64,000 bases of DNA, taken from contig NZ_FOLM01000020.1 in the NCBI RefSeq assembly GCF_900112355.1, positions 25,724 through 89,723 of the forward strand, written 5' to 3'. The notes under the pieces were generated by a model, which was not told where the DNA came from, made no database searches, and worked only from the letters and a program-made list of their open reading frames with translations. A program made the translations under genes and the position numbers. How positions within the stretch are numbered: the stretch's first letter is position 1; the number at the start of each line of letters is the position of its first letter. Source of the DNA: Streptomyces aidingensis (GTDB lineage Bacteria; Actinomycetota; Actinomycetes; Streptomycetales; Streptomycetaceae). Below are positions 17,817-26,217 of this stretch, one piece after another.

Positions 17817-17869
17817 GACCGGTGGCCGGATGCTGTGGGGGGGGCTTGCGCCGGTGACGGGCGGTGGAG

Positions 17870-18751
17870 TCAGGACCGCAGCAGGGTGAGGAAGCGCTGG
17901 GCGGCGGGCGCGGTGCGGTCCGGGGCGGGGGTGGCCACCGAGGCCGTCCAGCGCGGGGCGCCGGCCCCGGCGAACGGTATCGCCGACAGCACCCCGGCGT
18001 CCGGCTTGCGGGTGATGTGCTCCGGGACCAGCGCGATGCCCAGGCCGTGCCCGATCAGTCCGAGCAGGGTGTGCACATCATTGACCTCCAGGGCGACCTG
18101 GCGCCGCACCCCGGCCTCGGCGAAGGCCCGGTCGGAGAGGGTGCGCGCCCCCCAGTCCGGGGCGAAGTCGACAAAGGTGCGGTCCCCCAGGTCCTGCCAG
18201 GTGACGCGTTCCCGCGCGCCCAGCGGATGGTCGGGGCGGCAGAGCAGCACCATCGGCTCGTCGGCCAGCGGCATCAGGGAGACACCGCCGGGCGGCGGCT
18301 GGCCGCAGAGCGCCACAAAGGCCAGATCCAGCCGCCCGGCCGCCACCTCCTCGGCCAGCGGCTGGGAGCCGGCCTGCCGCAGCCGTATCTCCACGCCCGG
18401 ATGCAGTTCGTGGAACCGGGCCAGCAGCCGGGAGACGTCCACCCCGCCGATGCACTGCTCGGTGCCGATGGCCAGGGTGCCGCGCAGCAGCCCGCGCACC
18501 GCCGCCACCGCGTCCCGGGCGGCGCGCACCCCGGCCAGGGTGCGGCGGGCCTCGTCCAGCAGCGCCCGGCCGGCCTCGGTCAGCGCCACGCTGCGGGTGT
18601 TGCGCAGAAAGAGCCGGGCGCCCAGCTCGCGCTCCAGGGCGCGCACGGAGGCGGAGAGCGCGGACTGCGAGACCAGGAGCCGGTCGGCGGCCCGGGTGAA
18701 GTGGCGCTCCTCGGCCACGGCGACGAAGTACTCCAGATGGCGCAGTTCCAC
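17870..18751 (-). CDS. LysR-family transcriptional regulator
   Basis: A 293-aa protein of normal LysR length. Residues 1-60 form the winged helix-turn-helix (MELRHLEYFVAVAEERHFTR, LLVSQSALSASVRALERELG, LFLRNTRSVALTEAG). The remainder is the two-lobed effector-binding domain with the usual GTLAIG start, HELHPGVEIRL and GHGLGIALVPE motifs. It is transcribed away from the aldo-keto reductase gene, the standard arrangement for a LysR regulator and its target. The 184-bp shared upstream region holds a box that fits LysR binding (18765-18785). The effector is unknown. Confidence 0.93.
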   Translation of the reverse strand: MELRHLEYFVAVAEERHFTRAADRLLVSQSALSASVRALERELGARLFLRNTRSVALTEAGRALLDEARRTLAGVRAARDAVAAVRGLLRGTLAIGTEQCIGGVDVSRLLARFHELHPGVEIRLRQAGSQPLAEEVAAGRLDLAFVALCGQPPPGGVSLMPLADEPMVLLCRPDHPLGARERVTWQDLGDRTFVDFAPDWGARTLSDRAFAEAGVRRQVALEVNDVHTLLGLIGHGLGIALVPEHITRKPDAGVLSAIPFAGAGAPRWTASVATPAPDRTAPAAQRFLTLLRS

Positions 18752-18764
18752 GATTCAGAAGGTT

Positions 18765-18785
18765 AACCGATGAGTGCGTGCGGTT
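18765..18785. promoter_or_regulatory. Candidate LysR box AACCG-N11-CGGTT
   Basis: A perfect 5-bp inverted repeat separated by 11 bases lies 14 bp before the lysR start, in the divergent region shared with the aldo-keto reductase gene. T-N11-A-type dyads of this geometry are the classic LysR recognition sites, so autoregulation plus control of the neighbour is likely. Confidence 0.5.
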
Positions 18786-18935
18786 TCTTCTATTGGACAG
18801 CCGGTGAACACCGGGCCAGGCTGAAAGAGCCCGGCACCGGTCCCGCGCCCGCCATCCGCGCGGGACCTCCGCCGCCGGTCCCCATCGCACTCAGCCGCCG
18901 GGCCACGGCCCGCGCGCGGGAAGGGCTGTTCGGAC

Positions 18936-19799
18936 ATGCACACTCGCCGCATCGGATCCGTCGAGGTCGGGGCCATGGGACTGGGCGCCATGCCCATGTC
19001 GATCGAGGGCCGGCCGGACGAGGAGCGGTCGATCGCGACCGTCCATGCCGCGCTGGACGCCGGCGTCACCCTGATCGACACCGCGGACGCCTATCACATC
19101 GGTGCCGACGAGGTGGGCCACAACGAGTCCCTGGTCGCCAAGGCGCTGGCCGGCCACGGCGCGGGCCGGGAGGTGCTGGTGGCCACCAAGGGCGGCCATC
19201 TGCGCCCGGGCGACGGCTCCTGGACGATCGACGGCCGGCCGGAGCATCTCAAGCGGGCCTGCGAGGCCTCGCTGAAGCGGCTGGGGGTCGAGGCCATCGG
19301 GCTCTACCAGTTCCACCGCCCGGACCCGCGGGTGCCGTACGCCGAGTCGGTGGGCGCGCTGGCGGAGCTGCTGGACGAGGGCAAGATCGTGCAGGCCGGC
19401 GTCTCCAATGCCAACCCGGAGCAGATCCGGCTGGCCCAGCAGGTGCTGGGCGGACGCCTGGTGAGCGTGCAGAACCAGTTCTCCCCCGCCTTTCTCTCCA
19501 GCCGCCCGGAGCTGGACCTGTGCGCCGAGCTGGGCATCGCCTTCCTGCCCTGGAGCCCGCTGGGCGGCATCGGCAACGCCGCCGCGCTGGGCTCCCGGCA
19601 CCTGGCCTTTCTCAGCGTGGCCGAGGAACTGGACGTCAGCCCGCAGCGGGTGTGCCTGGCCTGGATGCTCTCGCTCGCCCCGGTGGTGGTGCCGATCCCC
19701 GGGTCCAGCCGGCCGGAGACCATCCGCGACTCCGCCGCGGCGGCGGACCTGGAGCTGTCCCCGGAGCAGCTCGACCGGCTGACCGCCGCCACCGCCTGA
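18936..19799 (+). CDS. Aldo/keto reductase
   Basis: A 287-aa NADPH-dependent oxidoreductase of the (beta/alpha)8 family. The catalytic tetrad is visible: Asp and Tyr in TLIDTADAYHIG, Lys in VATKGGHLRPG, and His in GLYQFHRPDP. Cofactor-end motifs are VSNANPEQI, LPWSPLGGIG and VPIPGSSRPETI. ATG 18936 follows a GGGAAGGG ribosome site. These enzymes reduce aldehydes and ketones in the cytosol, often for detoxification or small-molecule metabolism; the substrate is unknown. The divergent LysR gene is the likely regulator. Confidence 0.93.
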   Translation: MHTRRIGSVEVGAMGLGAMPMSIEGRPDEERSIATVHAALDAGVTLIDTADAYHIGADEVGHNESLVAKALAGHGAGREVLVATKGGHLRPGDGSWTIDGRPEHLKRACEASLKRLGVEAIGLYQFHRPDPRVPYAESVGALAELLDEGKIVQAGVSNANPEQIRLAQQVLGGRLVSVQNQFSPAFLSSRPELDLCAELGIAFLPWSPLGGIGNAAALGSRHLAFLSVAEELDVSPQRVCLAWMLSLAPVVVPIPGSSRPETIRDSAAAADLELSPEQLDRLTAATA

Positions 19800-20123
19800 C
19801 CTCCTGCGGCAGCGGCGGGCGGCGGGCGGCGGCACCGCCGGACACGGACACCATCCCGGGCCGGATGCCCAGCGGCCCGGCCCGGGGTGGCACATCCGGG
19901 GTGGCACATCCGGCGCGGCACCCCCCCCGAGCGGCACATCCGGCGCGGCTCAGCAGGGGCCGCGCCGGGCCGGCGGCCGGGCGGGCGGCTGCTCCCCCAT
20001 GGGTGTTACGCGAGTGTGGCGGGGTGCGCCCGGAGCCCCGGCGAACCCGCTGAGGGAGGTGCAACTCACGTCTTACGGGCGGGAAATCGCTTGCTCCGGC
20101 GGCGATTTCTACCGTCGTCCCGT
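19800..20123. other. Intergenic region before the sensor kinase
   Basis: No gene is seen. The region contains three copies of GGCACATCCGG (about 19888-19944) of unknown meaning and, just before the next ATG, a perfect 8-bp inverted repeat listed separately. Confidence 0.6.
20083..20109. promoter_or_regulatory. Perfect inverted repeat before the sensor-kinase start
   Basis: GAAATCGC, an 11-base spacer, then GCGATTTC. It ends 14 bp before ATG 20124, so it overlaps the place where a ribosome site would be. It could act as a repressor operator or as an RNA hairpin limiting translation. The arms are A/T-richer than their surroundings. Confidence 0.5.
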
Positions 20124-22097
20124 ATGGGGAAGCTGAAGCAGGTGCCCTTCTGGGGCACGATCCGGGGGCGGGTGGCCGTGGTGCTGGCCGTTCCGACGTG
20201 TCTGCTGCTGGCGCTCACGGGCGCCGGCGTGGCCGACCGGGCCGCCGACTGGTGGGGCGCCCGGGATACGGCGGAGCGCGTGGAGCTCACACTCGACGTG
20301 CAGGAACTGGTCCGTCAGTTGCAGCGCGAACGGGGCCTGACCAGCGGGCTGCTGGGCGGCGCCGAGGACTACCGCAGCCCGCTGGCGGACACCCGGCGCC
20401 GGGTGGACGAGGCCCGCGACGCGCTCGACGGCAGCGACCCCGCCGTGGACGGCGCGCTGGGCAAGCTCAACCGGCTGGCCGCGGTCCGGGCCGATGCGGA
20501 CCAGCGGTCCCTGGACCGCACCACCGCGCTGGACTTCTACACCGAGGCCATCACCGCGCTCAACGCGGTGGAGCTGGTCGATCCCCGGGGCGATACCGCC
20601 CTCGCCGACGGGCTGGCCGCCCTGACGGCCGTGGTGGACGCCACCGAGTCGGTCGCCCTGGAGCGGGGCTTCATGAACGGCGTGTTCGCCGCCGGCTCCT
20701 TCGCCGAGGGCGAGTACACGGTCTTCTCCGAGGTGCGGGCGGCCCGGATGGCCGCCCTCGCGGTCTTCGCCCGGCACGCCACCGACGCCCAGCGGTCCGG
20801 GCTGGAGACCGCCTTCGCCGGCGCGGAGGCCGAACGCGCGGCCGGATACGAGGACATCGCCCGGCACGGCGCCGACGGCCGCCCCCTGGGCGTCGAGCCG
20901 GCCGGCTGGTGGGCCGACATGACCGTGCTGGTGGACGATCTGCACCGGGTGCAGCAGGGCATCGGCTCCGACCTCCGGACCCGGGCCGGCGAGGTCTCCT
21001 CGGTGGCCACCGCGCAGCTCGGCGGCTTCCTCGCGCTGGGCGTGCTGATCGCCGCCCTGGCCGCGGCGCTGGCCTGGGTCTCCTCCCGCTCCATCACCCG
21101 GCCGCTGGGCGCCCTGGCCCGGCAGGCGCACGAGGTCGCCGCCCGGCGGCTGCCGGAGACCGTGCGCGCGGTGCAGGACGGCACCGCCGACCCGGACGGC
21201 ACCCGGGGCGGACGGCCGGCGGCCCGGCCCGCGCCGGAGCCGGACGGCGGCGGAAGCGGCGGCGGCGCCGAGGAGATCTCCCGGCTGGCCGCGGCCCTGC
21301 ACAAGGTGGAGCTGGCAGCGGTCGAGCTGGCCGCGGAACAGGCGGCGCTGCGGCGCAACAGCACCGAGTCGCTGTCCGGTCTGGGCCGGCGCAATCAGCG
21401 GCTGCTCAAGCGGCAGCTCCAGCTCATCACCGCGCTGGAGAGCCAGGAGATGGACCCGGACGCGCTGGCCGGGCTGTTCGAGCTGGACCATCTGGCCACC
21501 CGGATGCGGCGCAACGCCGACTCGCTGCTGATCCTCACCGGCGAGGAGGGGCCGCCCGCCCTGTGGAAGGGCACCATCCCGGTGACCGATGTGGTGCGGT
21601 CGGCCATCTCGGAGGTGGAGGACTACCGCCGGGTGACGGTGGCCGAGACCGATCCTTGCCGCATCCAGGGCAGCGCGGTGGCCGAGCTGTCCCATCTGCT
21701 GGCCGAGCTGATCGAGAACGCGCTCACCGCCACCCCCGCCGACCGGGCCGTCGAGGTGTACGGGTGGCGGGACGGCGGCGAGTACTGCCTGGCGGTGGTG
21801 GACCGGGGCACTGGCATGACCGGGCCCGAACTGGCCCGGGCCAACGGCCGGCTGTCGGGGCGGGAAAGCTTCCTGGACGCCCCGGCCCGGGCGCTGGGCC
21901 ACTATGTGGTGGGGCGGCTGGCGGCCCGGCTGGGCGCCCAGGTGGAACTCCGGCACACGGAGGCGCCGACCGCGCAGGGACCGGTGCACCGGGGCGCGGG
22001 GATCACGGCGTTCGTGGCGCTGCCGCCGAGGCTGCTGGCGCCGGAGCCGGAGGCGCGCGGCGCCCGCCGGCCGCGGGTGCCGGCGGGCGCGGCATAG
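20124..22097 (+). CDS. Nitrate/nitrite-sensor-domain histidine-kinase-like protein
   Basis: A 657-aa membrane protein starts at ATG 20124, giving a short cytoplasmic head and TM1 (about residues 13-35). The extracytoplasmic part has the NIT sensing-domain pattern (LVRQLQRERGLTSGLLGG, ALERGFMNGVFAAGSFAEGE). TM2 (about 297-317) is followed by a HAMP segment (SRSITRPLGALARQAHEVAA). The kinase part has the pattern typical of Streptomyces conservon sensors (GRRNQRLLKRQLQLITALE, LDHLATRMRRNADSLLIL) and a GHKL ATPase with N-box LIENALTATPA and G-box DRGTGMTG. Canonical H-box residues are not obvious. Conservon kinases usually come with Roadblock, DUF742 and GTPase partners; none is adjacent, so it is an orphan. 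A hairpin precedes the start. Confidence 0.9.
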   Translation: MGKLKQVPFWGTIRGRVAVVLAVPTCLLLALTGAGVADRAADWWGARDTAERVELTLDVQELVRQLQRERGLTSGLLGGAEDYRSPLADTRRRVDEARDALDGSDPAVDGALGKLNRLAAVRADADQRSLDRTTALDFYTEAITALNAVELVDPRGDTALADGLAALTAVVDATESVALERGFMNGVFAAGSFAEGEYTVFSEVRAARMAALAVFARHATDAQRSGLETAFAGAEAERAAGYEDIARHGADGRPLGVEPAGWWADMTVLVDDLHRVQQGIGSDLRTRAGEVSSVATAQLGGFLALGVLIAALAAALAWVSSRSITRPLGALARQAHEVAARRLPETVRAVQDGTADPDGTRGGRPAARPAPEPDGGGSGGGAEEISRLAAALHKVELAAVELAAEQAALRRNSTESLSGLGRRNQRLLKRQLQLITALESQEMDPDALAGLFELDHLATRMRRNADSLLILTGEEGPPALWKGTIPVTDVVRSAISEVEDYRRVTVAETDPCRIQGSAVAELSHLLAELIENALTATPADRAVEVYGWRDGGEYCLAVVDRGTGMTGPELARANGRLSGRESFLDAPARALGHYVVGRLAARLGAQVELRHTEAPTAQGPVHRGAGITAFVALPPRLLAPEPEARGARRPRVPAGAA

Positions 22098-22151
22098 CCG
22101 GGCCGGCCGGCCGCGGGGCCGCCGGATTGCCGCAGCGCCGCAGTGCCGCAG

Positions 22152-22183
22152 TGCCGGCCGCCGCGCGGGGGCGGCGGCCGGCA
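22152..22183. terminator. Bidirectional terminator, 13-bp perfect stem
   Basis: TGCCGGCCGCCGC, a six-base GCGGGG loop, then GCGGCGGCCGGCA. It lies between the convergent sensor-kinase and mannanase genes and lacks a T-tract, as is usual in Streptomyces. Confidence 0.7.
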
Positions 22184-22241
22184 TGGCGCGATGCGGCGCG
22201 ATGCGGTGTGGTGCGGTCGGGCCGGGTCGTCGGCTCGGCGC

Positions 22242-23735
22242 TCAGCTTCCGCAGGCGGTGTCGTTGAGGGTGAACGCGGCCGGGCTGCCGTTGCTGCCGT
22301 TCCAGCTACCGATGAAGCCGATGGTCACCGCGGAGCCCGCGGCAATGGTGCTGGTCCAGGACTCCGGGGTGACGGTGACGGAGGCGCCGCTCTGCGACGG
22401 CCGGCCGCCCCACATGTTGCTGATGGTCTGGCCGTTGGGGAAGTCCCACTCCAGGGTCCAGCCGCTGATCGCGGCGGAGCCGGTGTTGCTGACCACCACT
22501 TCGCCCTGGAAGCCGCCGGGCCACTCGCCGACCTTGCGGTAGGTCACGGCGCAGGAGATGTCACCGTTGCCGCCGGTGGTACCGCCGTCGGTCGTGCCGC
22601 CGTCGGTCGTGCCGCCGTCGGTGGTCCCGCCGTCCGTCGTGCCACCGTCCGTGGTGCCGCCATCGGTCGTGCCGCCGTCCGTGGTCCCGCCGTCCGTGGT
22701 CCCGCCGTTGGTGCCGCCACCGCCGTAGATGGTCGCCTCTTCGGCGGTCTGCGCGATGCCGTTGGCGCCGTTGAACAGGCGCTGGCCCCAGGAGGTGAGC
22801 TGGTCGGCGTCGAAGTTGGTGACCATGTCCAGGTACTCGACACCGCCGCTGTTGCCGCTCCAGGACCAGCCCAGGTAGCCGATGCCGTACTGCTCGGCCA
22901 GCCGCAGAATGGCGTCCTCGTCCGGGTTGCCGTCCGAGTGGTCATGGCCGAACTCGCCGATGGCGATGGGGAGTCCGGCATTGCGGAAGGTGGTCAGATA
23001 GGAGTCGATGGTGGACGCCTGCTCGTACACGCCGTACATGTGGATGGAGAACAGCGTGTTGCGGTCCGGGTCGGCGTTGAACACCGTCTGCGCGTTGTCG
23101 CGCATGGTGCCCGTCCAGTCCTGGCCCCAGTTGGGCGCGTCCACCATGATCATGTGGTTGAAGCCGGCGTCGCGCAGCTTGGTGATGGCGGCGCCGGTGT
23201 GGCTCGTCCACTGCTCGTAGCCGCTGTTGCCGAACGGCTCGTTGCCGATGTTGATGACGACGTAGTCCTCTTCGCCGTCCAGCACGCTCTTGAGGCTGAT
23301 CCAGTAGTCGGCGGCCTGGTCCAGGGTGGCGGCGGCACCCTCCTCGCCGTAACCGGTGGTGTCGTGCACCTCCAGCACGCAGATCAGGCGGTTTTCCTTG
23401 CACAGGCCGATGACATTGGCGACATCGGCGGCGTCGTTGCGGGTCCACCGGGTGCCGTTGCTCAGCACCACCCGCACGGTGTTGGCGCCGAGCTGCTTGA
23501 TATCGGCGAACGACTGGGTCTGCGAGGTGTACCAGGTGTGGGCGTGGTTCACGCCGCGCATGATGAACTCGTTGCCGTTGCTCTCCACCACCTTGCCGTT
23601 GCTGATCTGCAGCCCGACCGGCGCGGCGGTGGCGGTGAGCGGAACGGCGACGAACAGCCCGGCCAGGATGGCGGCGGCCCCGCTGAGCGCGAGGCCGATC
23701 CTGGCCCAGACCTTCGTGCGACGCTGACGTTTCAT
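22242..23735 (-). CDS. Secreted GH5 endo-beta-1,4-mannanase with CBM2
   Basis: The product is 497 aa. ATG 23735 is chosen for its GAGGAG ribosome site and because it begins a clean signal peptide (MKRQRRTKVWAR, hydrophobic core, cleavage near TATAAP). The catalytic domain (about residues 42-340) follows the GH5 subfamily-8 bacterial mannanase pattern: NEFIMRGVNHAHTWY, GANTVRVVLSNG, acid/base Glu in NIGNEPFGN, nucleophile Glu in IAIGEFGHDHSDG, and GYLGWSWSGN. A (TDGGT)n linker of about 50 residues leads to a family-2 cellulose-binding module, with paired Cys near its ends and exposed Trp in GEWPGGFQG and WGGRPSQSG. The enzyme should cut the mannan backbone of plant cell walls outside the cell while anchored to cellulose. 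An endoglucanase is the alternative. Upstream lies a CebR-like operator. Confidence 0.93.
   Translation of the reverse strand: MKRQRRTKVWARIGLALSGAAAILAGLFVAVPLTATAAPVGLQISNGKVVESNGNEFIMRGVNHAHTWYTSQTQSFADIKQLGANTVRVVLSNGTRWTRNDAADVANVIGLCKENRLICVLEVHDTTGYGEEGAAATLDQAADYWISLKSVLDGEEDYVVINIGNEPFGNSGYEQWTSHTGAAITKLRDAGFNHMIMVDAPNWGQDWTGTMRDNAQTVFNADPDRNTLFSIHMYGVYEQASTIDSYLTTFRNAGLPIAIGEFGHDHSDGNPDEDAILRLAEQYGIGYLGWSWSGNSGGVEYLDMVTNFDADQLTSWGQRLFNGANGIAQTAEEATIYGGGGTNGGTTDGGTTDGGTTDGGTTDGGTTDGGTTDGGTTDGGTTDGGTTGGNGDISCAVTYRKVGEWPGGFQGEVVVSNTGSAAISGWTLEWDFPNGQTISNMWGGRPSQSGASVTVTPESWTSTIAAGSAVTIGFIGSWNGSNGSPAAFTLNDTACGS
22568..22715 (-). repeat. 15-bp repeat encoding a Thr-Asp-Gly-Gly-Thr linker
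   Basis: About nine degenerate copies of a 15-base unit encode the flexible linker between the mannanase catalytic domain and its CBM2. Units differ mainly at third positions, so the repeat is conserved at the protein level. Confidence 0.85.
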
Positions 23736-23798
23736 ATGACACGTCTCCTCAAAGGAGCCTCGTCCAAAGCTCCGGGTTCTTCTGTGGGAGGCAGGGCA

Positions 23799-23812
23799 TG
23801 GGAGCGCTCCCG
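23799..23812. promoter_or_regulatory. CebR-like operator before the mannanase gene
   Basis: TGGGAGCGCTCCCG matches the LacI-family CebR consensus TGGGAGCGCTCCCA at 13 of 14 positions. It is centred about 70 bp before the mannanase ATG. CebR represses cellulose-utilisation genes in Streptomyces and is released by cello-oligosaccharides, so the mannanase is probably induced together with cellulases. Confidence 0.8.
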
Positions 23813-24013
23813 CAAGAGAAATCAAGTCAGTGCTGACACTGCCATGTCAATAAGATGAACCGGTTTAGTTGCGTTAAGCGACGGCCCGCCCGACGATCGT
23901 CGGACGGCCCGGGGCGGCCCGGTGCGTGCTGCGCGAGGGATTGACGATGTTACTGACACGTAGTCTCATAAGGCGGAGCAGCGGCAGTCCTCGGCGCACC
24001 AAGGAGTGAACCC

Positions 24014-24958
24014 ATGTCCACCGCACCGGAACGGGAAGATCTCGCCCTGGAGTCCCTCCGGGACCGCCTGGGCGCCCTCAGGGGACGCGAGCGGGTGGCC
24101 GAGCGGCTGCTGGCCTCCTCGGCGAAGCACTCCTTCGACCCGGACCGGGAACTGGACTGGGACGCCCCCTTCGAGGACGGCAAATGGTTCTGGCCCCCGG
24201 AACTGCTCTCGCTCTACGACACCCCGCTGTGGTACGAGATGTCCGAGGAACAGCGGATCGACCTCTCCCGCCACGAGGCCGCCGCCCTGGCCTCGCTGGG
24301 CATCTGGTTCGAGCTGATACTGATCCAGTTGCTGGTGCGGCACATCTACGACAAGCCCTACACCAGCAGCCATGTGCGGTACGCGCTCACCGAGATCGCC
24401 GACGAGTGCCGCCACTCCATGATGTTCGCCCGTGCGATCGGCAAGGCCGGTGTCGAGGTCTACCCGGTCTCCCGCACGCACCAGAACCTGGCCAGGTTCT
24501 TCAAGACCTTCTCCACCACCCCCGGCTCGTTCTGCGCCACCCTGCTGGGCGAGGAGGTGCTGGACTGGATGCAGCGGCTCACCTTCCCGGACGAGCGGGT
24601 GCAGCCGCTGCTGCGCGGGGTGACGCGTATCCATGTCGTGGAGGAGGCCCGGCACGTCCGGTACGCGCGCGAGGAGCTGCGCCGCCAGATGCTGACCGCG
24701 CCGCGCTGGGAACGGGAGCTGACCCGGCTGTACTCCGGGGAGTTCGCCCGGGTGTTCTCGGTCGCCTTTGTGAATCCGCGGGTCTACTCCGACATCGGGC
24801 TGGACCGCAGGGAGGCGGTGCGCCAGGTGCGGGCCAGCGAGCACCGGCGCGAGGTGATGCAGACCGGCGCCCGCCGCCTGACCGAGTTCCTGGACGAGAT
24901 CGGCGTGCTCACCGGCCTGGGCCGCCGCATGTGGCGCCAGTCCGGCCTGCTCGCCTGA
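24014..24958 (+). CDS. AurF-family di-iron oxygenase
   Basis: A 314-aa protein starts at ATG 24014 behind an AAGGAG ribosome site. It has the ferritin-like di-iron layout of the AurF/CmlI family (PF11583): an early Glu-containing helix in LGIWFELILIQLL, ALTEIADECRHSMMFARA with the ExxH-type ligands, GEEVLDW, and a second set in HVVEEARHVRYAREEL. Family members use O2 to oxidise aryl amines to nitro groups or act as related oxygenases, but many actinobacterial homologues have no known substrate. No natural-product genes flank it. A TetR gene lies 164 bp downstream on the same strand, a common pairing suggesting local control. A TTGACG hexamer and an imperfect dyad around 23949-23970 may be the promoter and operator. 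Confidence 0.88.
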   Translation: MSTAPEREDLALESLRDRLGALRGRERVAERLLASSAKHSFDPDRELDWDAPFEDGKWFWPPELLSLYDTPLWYEMSEEQRIDLSRHEAAALASLGIWFELILIQLLVRHIYDKPYTSSHVRYALTEIADECRHSMMFARAIGKAGVEVYPVSRTHQNLARFFKTFSTTPGSFCATLLGEEVLDWMQRLTFPDERVQPLLRGVTRIHVVEEARHVRYAREELRRQMLTAPRWERELTRLYSGEFARVFSVAFVNPRVYSDIGLDRREAVRQVRASEHRREVMQTGARRLTEFLDEIGVLTGLGRRMWRQSGLLA

Positions 24959-25122
24959 GCCCCGCCCGCGGCCCCGCCGCTCCGCCGCCCGGGGCAGGCG
25001 CCGCCGGTCACGGCAGGTCACGGCCGCTCGCGGCGCGCCCGGACCGCGGGACGTGAGCGCACCGCTCGTGCGCCCGGCGCGGACCGGCGGCGGCCGGGCC
25101 GGGCAGAGTTACCCTTCGGGTC

Positions 25123-25860
25123 ATGAACAGCCGTCCCGCGCCACCGACCGGACCCGCGTACCGCAGGCTGAGCGTGGCCGAGCGCCGCGGGCAGCTCATC
25201 ACCACCGCCCAGCGGCTCTTCGCCCACCGGCCGCCGGAGGATGTCTCGCTGGACGACGTGGCGCAGGCGGCCGGGGTCTCCCGCCCGCTGGTCTACCGCT
25301 ACTTCCCCGGCGGCAAGCAGCAGCTCTACGAGGCGGCGCTGCGCGGGGCCGCCGAGGATCTCACGCTCTGCTTCGCCGAGCCGGCACAGGGCCCGCCGAC
25401 CGAGCGGCTGGCCCGGGTGCTGGACCGCTATCTGGCCTTCGTCACCGAGCACCGGGAGGGCTTCACCGCGCTGCTCAAGGGCGGCAGCGTGGTGGAGACC
25501 TCCCGCACCTCGGCCATCGTGGACCAGGTGCGGCGGGCCGCGGCCGGGCAGATCCTGCACCATCTGCGGGCGTCCGACCCCGGCCCGCGGCTGCTGATGG
25601 CGGTGCGCACCTGGATCACCGCGGTGGAGGCGGCCTCGCTGATCTGGCTGGACGACGGCCGTCAGCCGCCCGCCGGGCAGTTGCGCGACTGGCTGGTGGA
25701 TCACTGCGTGTCGCTGCTGGCGGTCACCGCCACCCATGACCGGGAGACCGCGGCGGTGCTGGAGCGGCTGACCGGTCTGGAGACCCCGGACGGCCGGGTG
25801 CGGCGGCTGGTGGACGGTCTGGCACCGCTGCTGGCGGCGGCGCCGCCGGCCGCCTCCTGA
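25123..25860 (+). CDS. TetR/AcrR-family regulator
   Basis: The product is 245 aa. The N-terminal helix-turn-helix is clear: ERRGQLITTAQRLFAHRPPE, VSLDDVAQAAGVSRPLVYRYF and PGGKQQLYEAALRG. The remainder is the all-helical ligand-binding and dimer domain with the common YLAFVTEHREGFTALLKGG region. It follows the AurF-like oxygenase gene on the same strand and probably represses it or itself. The ligand is unknown. A 19-bp gap separates it from the next small gene. Confidence 0.92.
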   Translation: MNSRPAPPTGPAYRRLSVAERRGQLITTAQRLFAHRPPEDVSLDDVAQAAGVSRPLVYRYFPGGKQQLYEAALRGAAEDLTLCFAEPAQGPPTERLARVLDRYLAFVTEHREGFTALLKGGSVVETSRTSAIVDQVRRAAAGQILHHLRASDPGPRLLMAVRTWITAVEAASLIWLDDGRQPPAGQLRDWLVDHCVSLLAVTATHDRETAAVLERLTGLETPDGRVRRLVDGLAPLLAAAPPAAS

Positions 25861-25879
25861 GCGGGCGGGGGCGGACGCC

Positions 25880-26146
25880 GTGCGTACCGAGCCCGTCATC
25901 TTCTCCGGCGGTCCGCTGGACGGCCGGGTGCTGGACGTGCTCACCGGGATGACCGGCCGGCCGCCCAGGATGTACCGGGTGCCGGTACCGGGCGACCGGG
26001 TGCACATCTACCGGCTGGAGCCGCGCGCCCACACCCGGCGGCTGCGGCTCCCGCGCGGCTGGCGCTATGTCCACGCCCCGGACGCCGAGCCCTTCCGCCC
26101 CCGCTGGCCCTGGTCCCGCCCCTCCCGTCCGGAGCGCGACCGCTGA
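25880..26146 (+). CDS. Small hypothetical protein
   Basis: An 88-aa product starts at GTG 25880, 19 bp after the TetR stop, with only a weak G-rich ribosome site. The N-terminal half (EPVIFSGGPLDGRVLDVLTG) and YRVPVPGDRVHIYRLEP look like a small beta-barrel protein conserved among Streptomyces. The C-terminus is Arg/Pro-rich. There is no catalytic motif, signal peptide or membrane segment. Placement suggests co-transcription with the TetR gene, but no role can be assigned. Confidence 0.6.
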   Translation: MRTEPVIFSGGPLDGRVLDVLTGMTGRPPRMYRVPVPGDRVHIYRLEPRAHTRRLRLPRGWRYVHAPDAEPFRPRWPWSRPSRPERDR

Positions 26147-26217
26147 CCGCGGTCCCCGCTCCTTCACGCCCTTGGCGGTCCACGACCCGCACCACCGGCG
26201 TGGCCTGCCGGGGCCGG

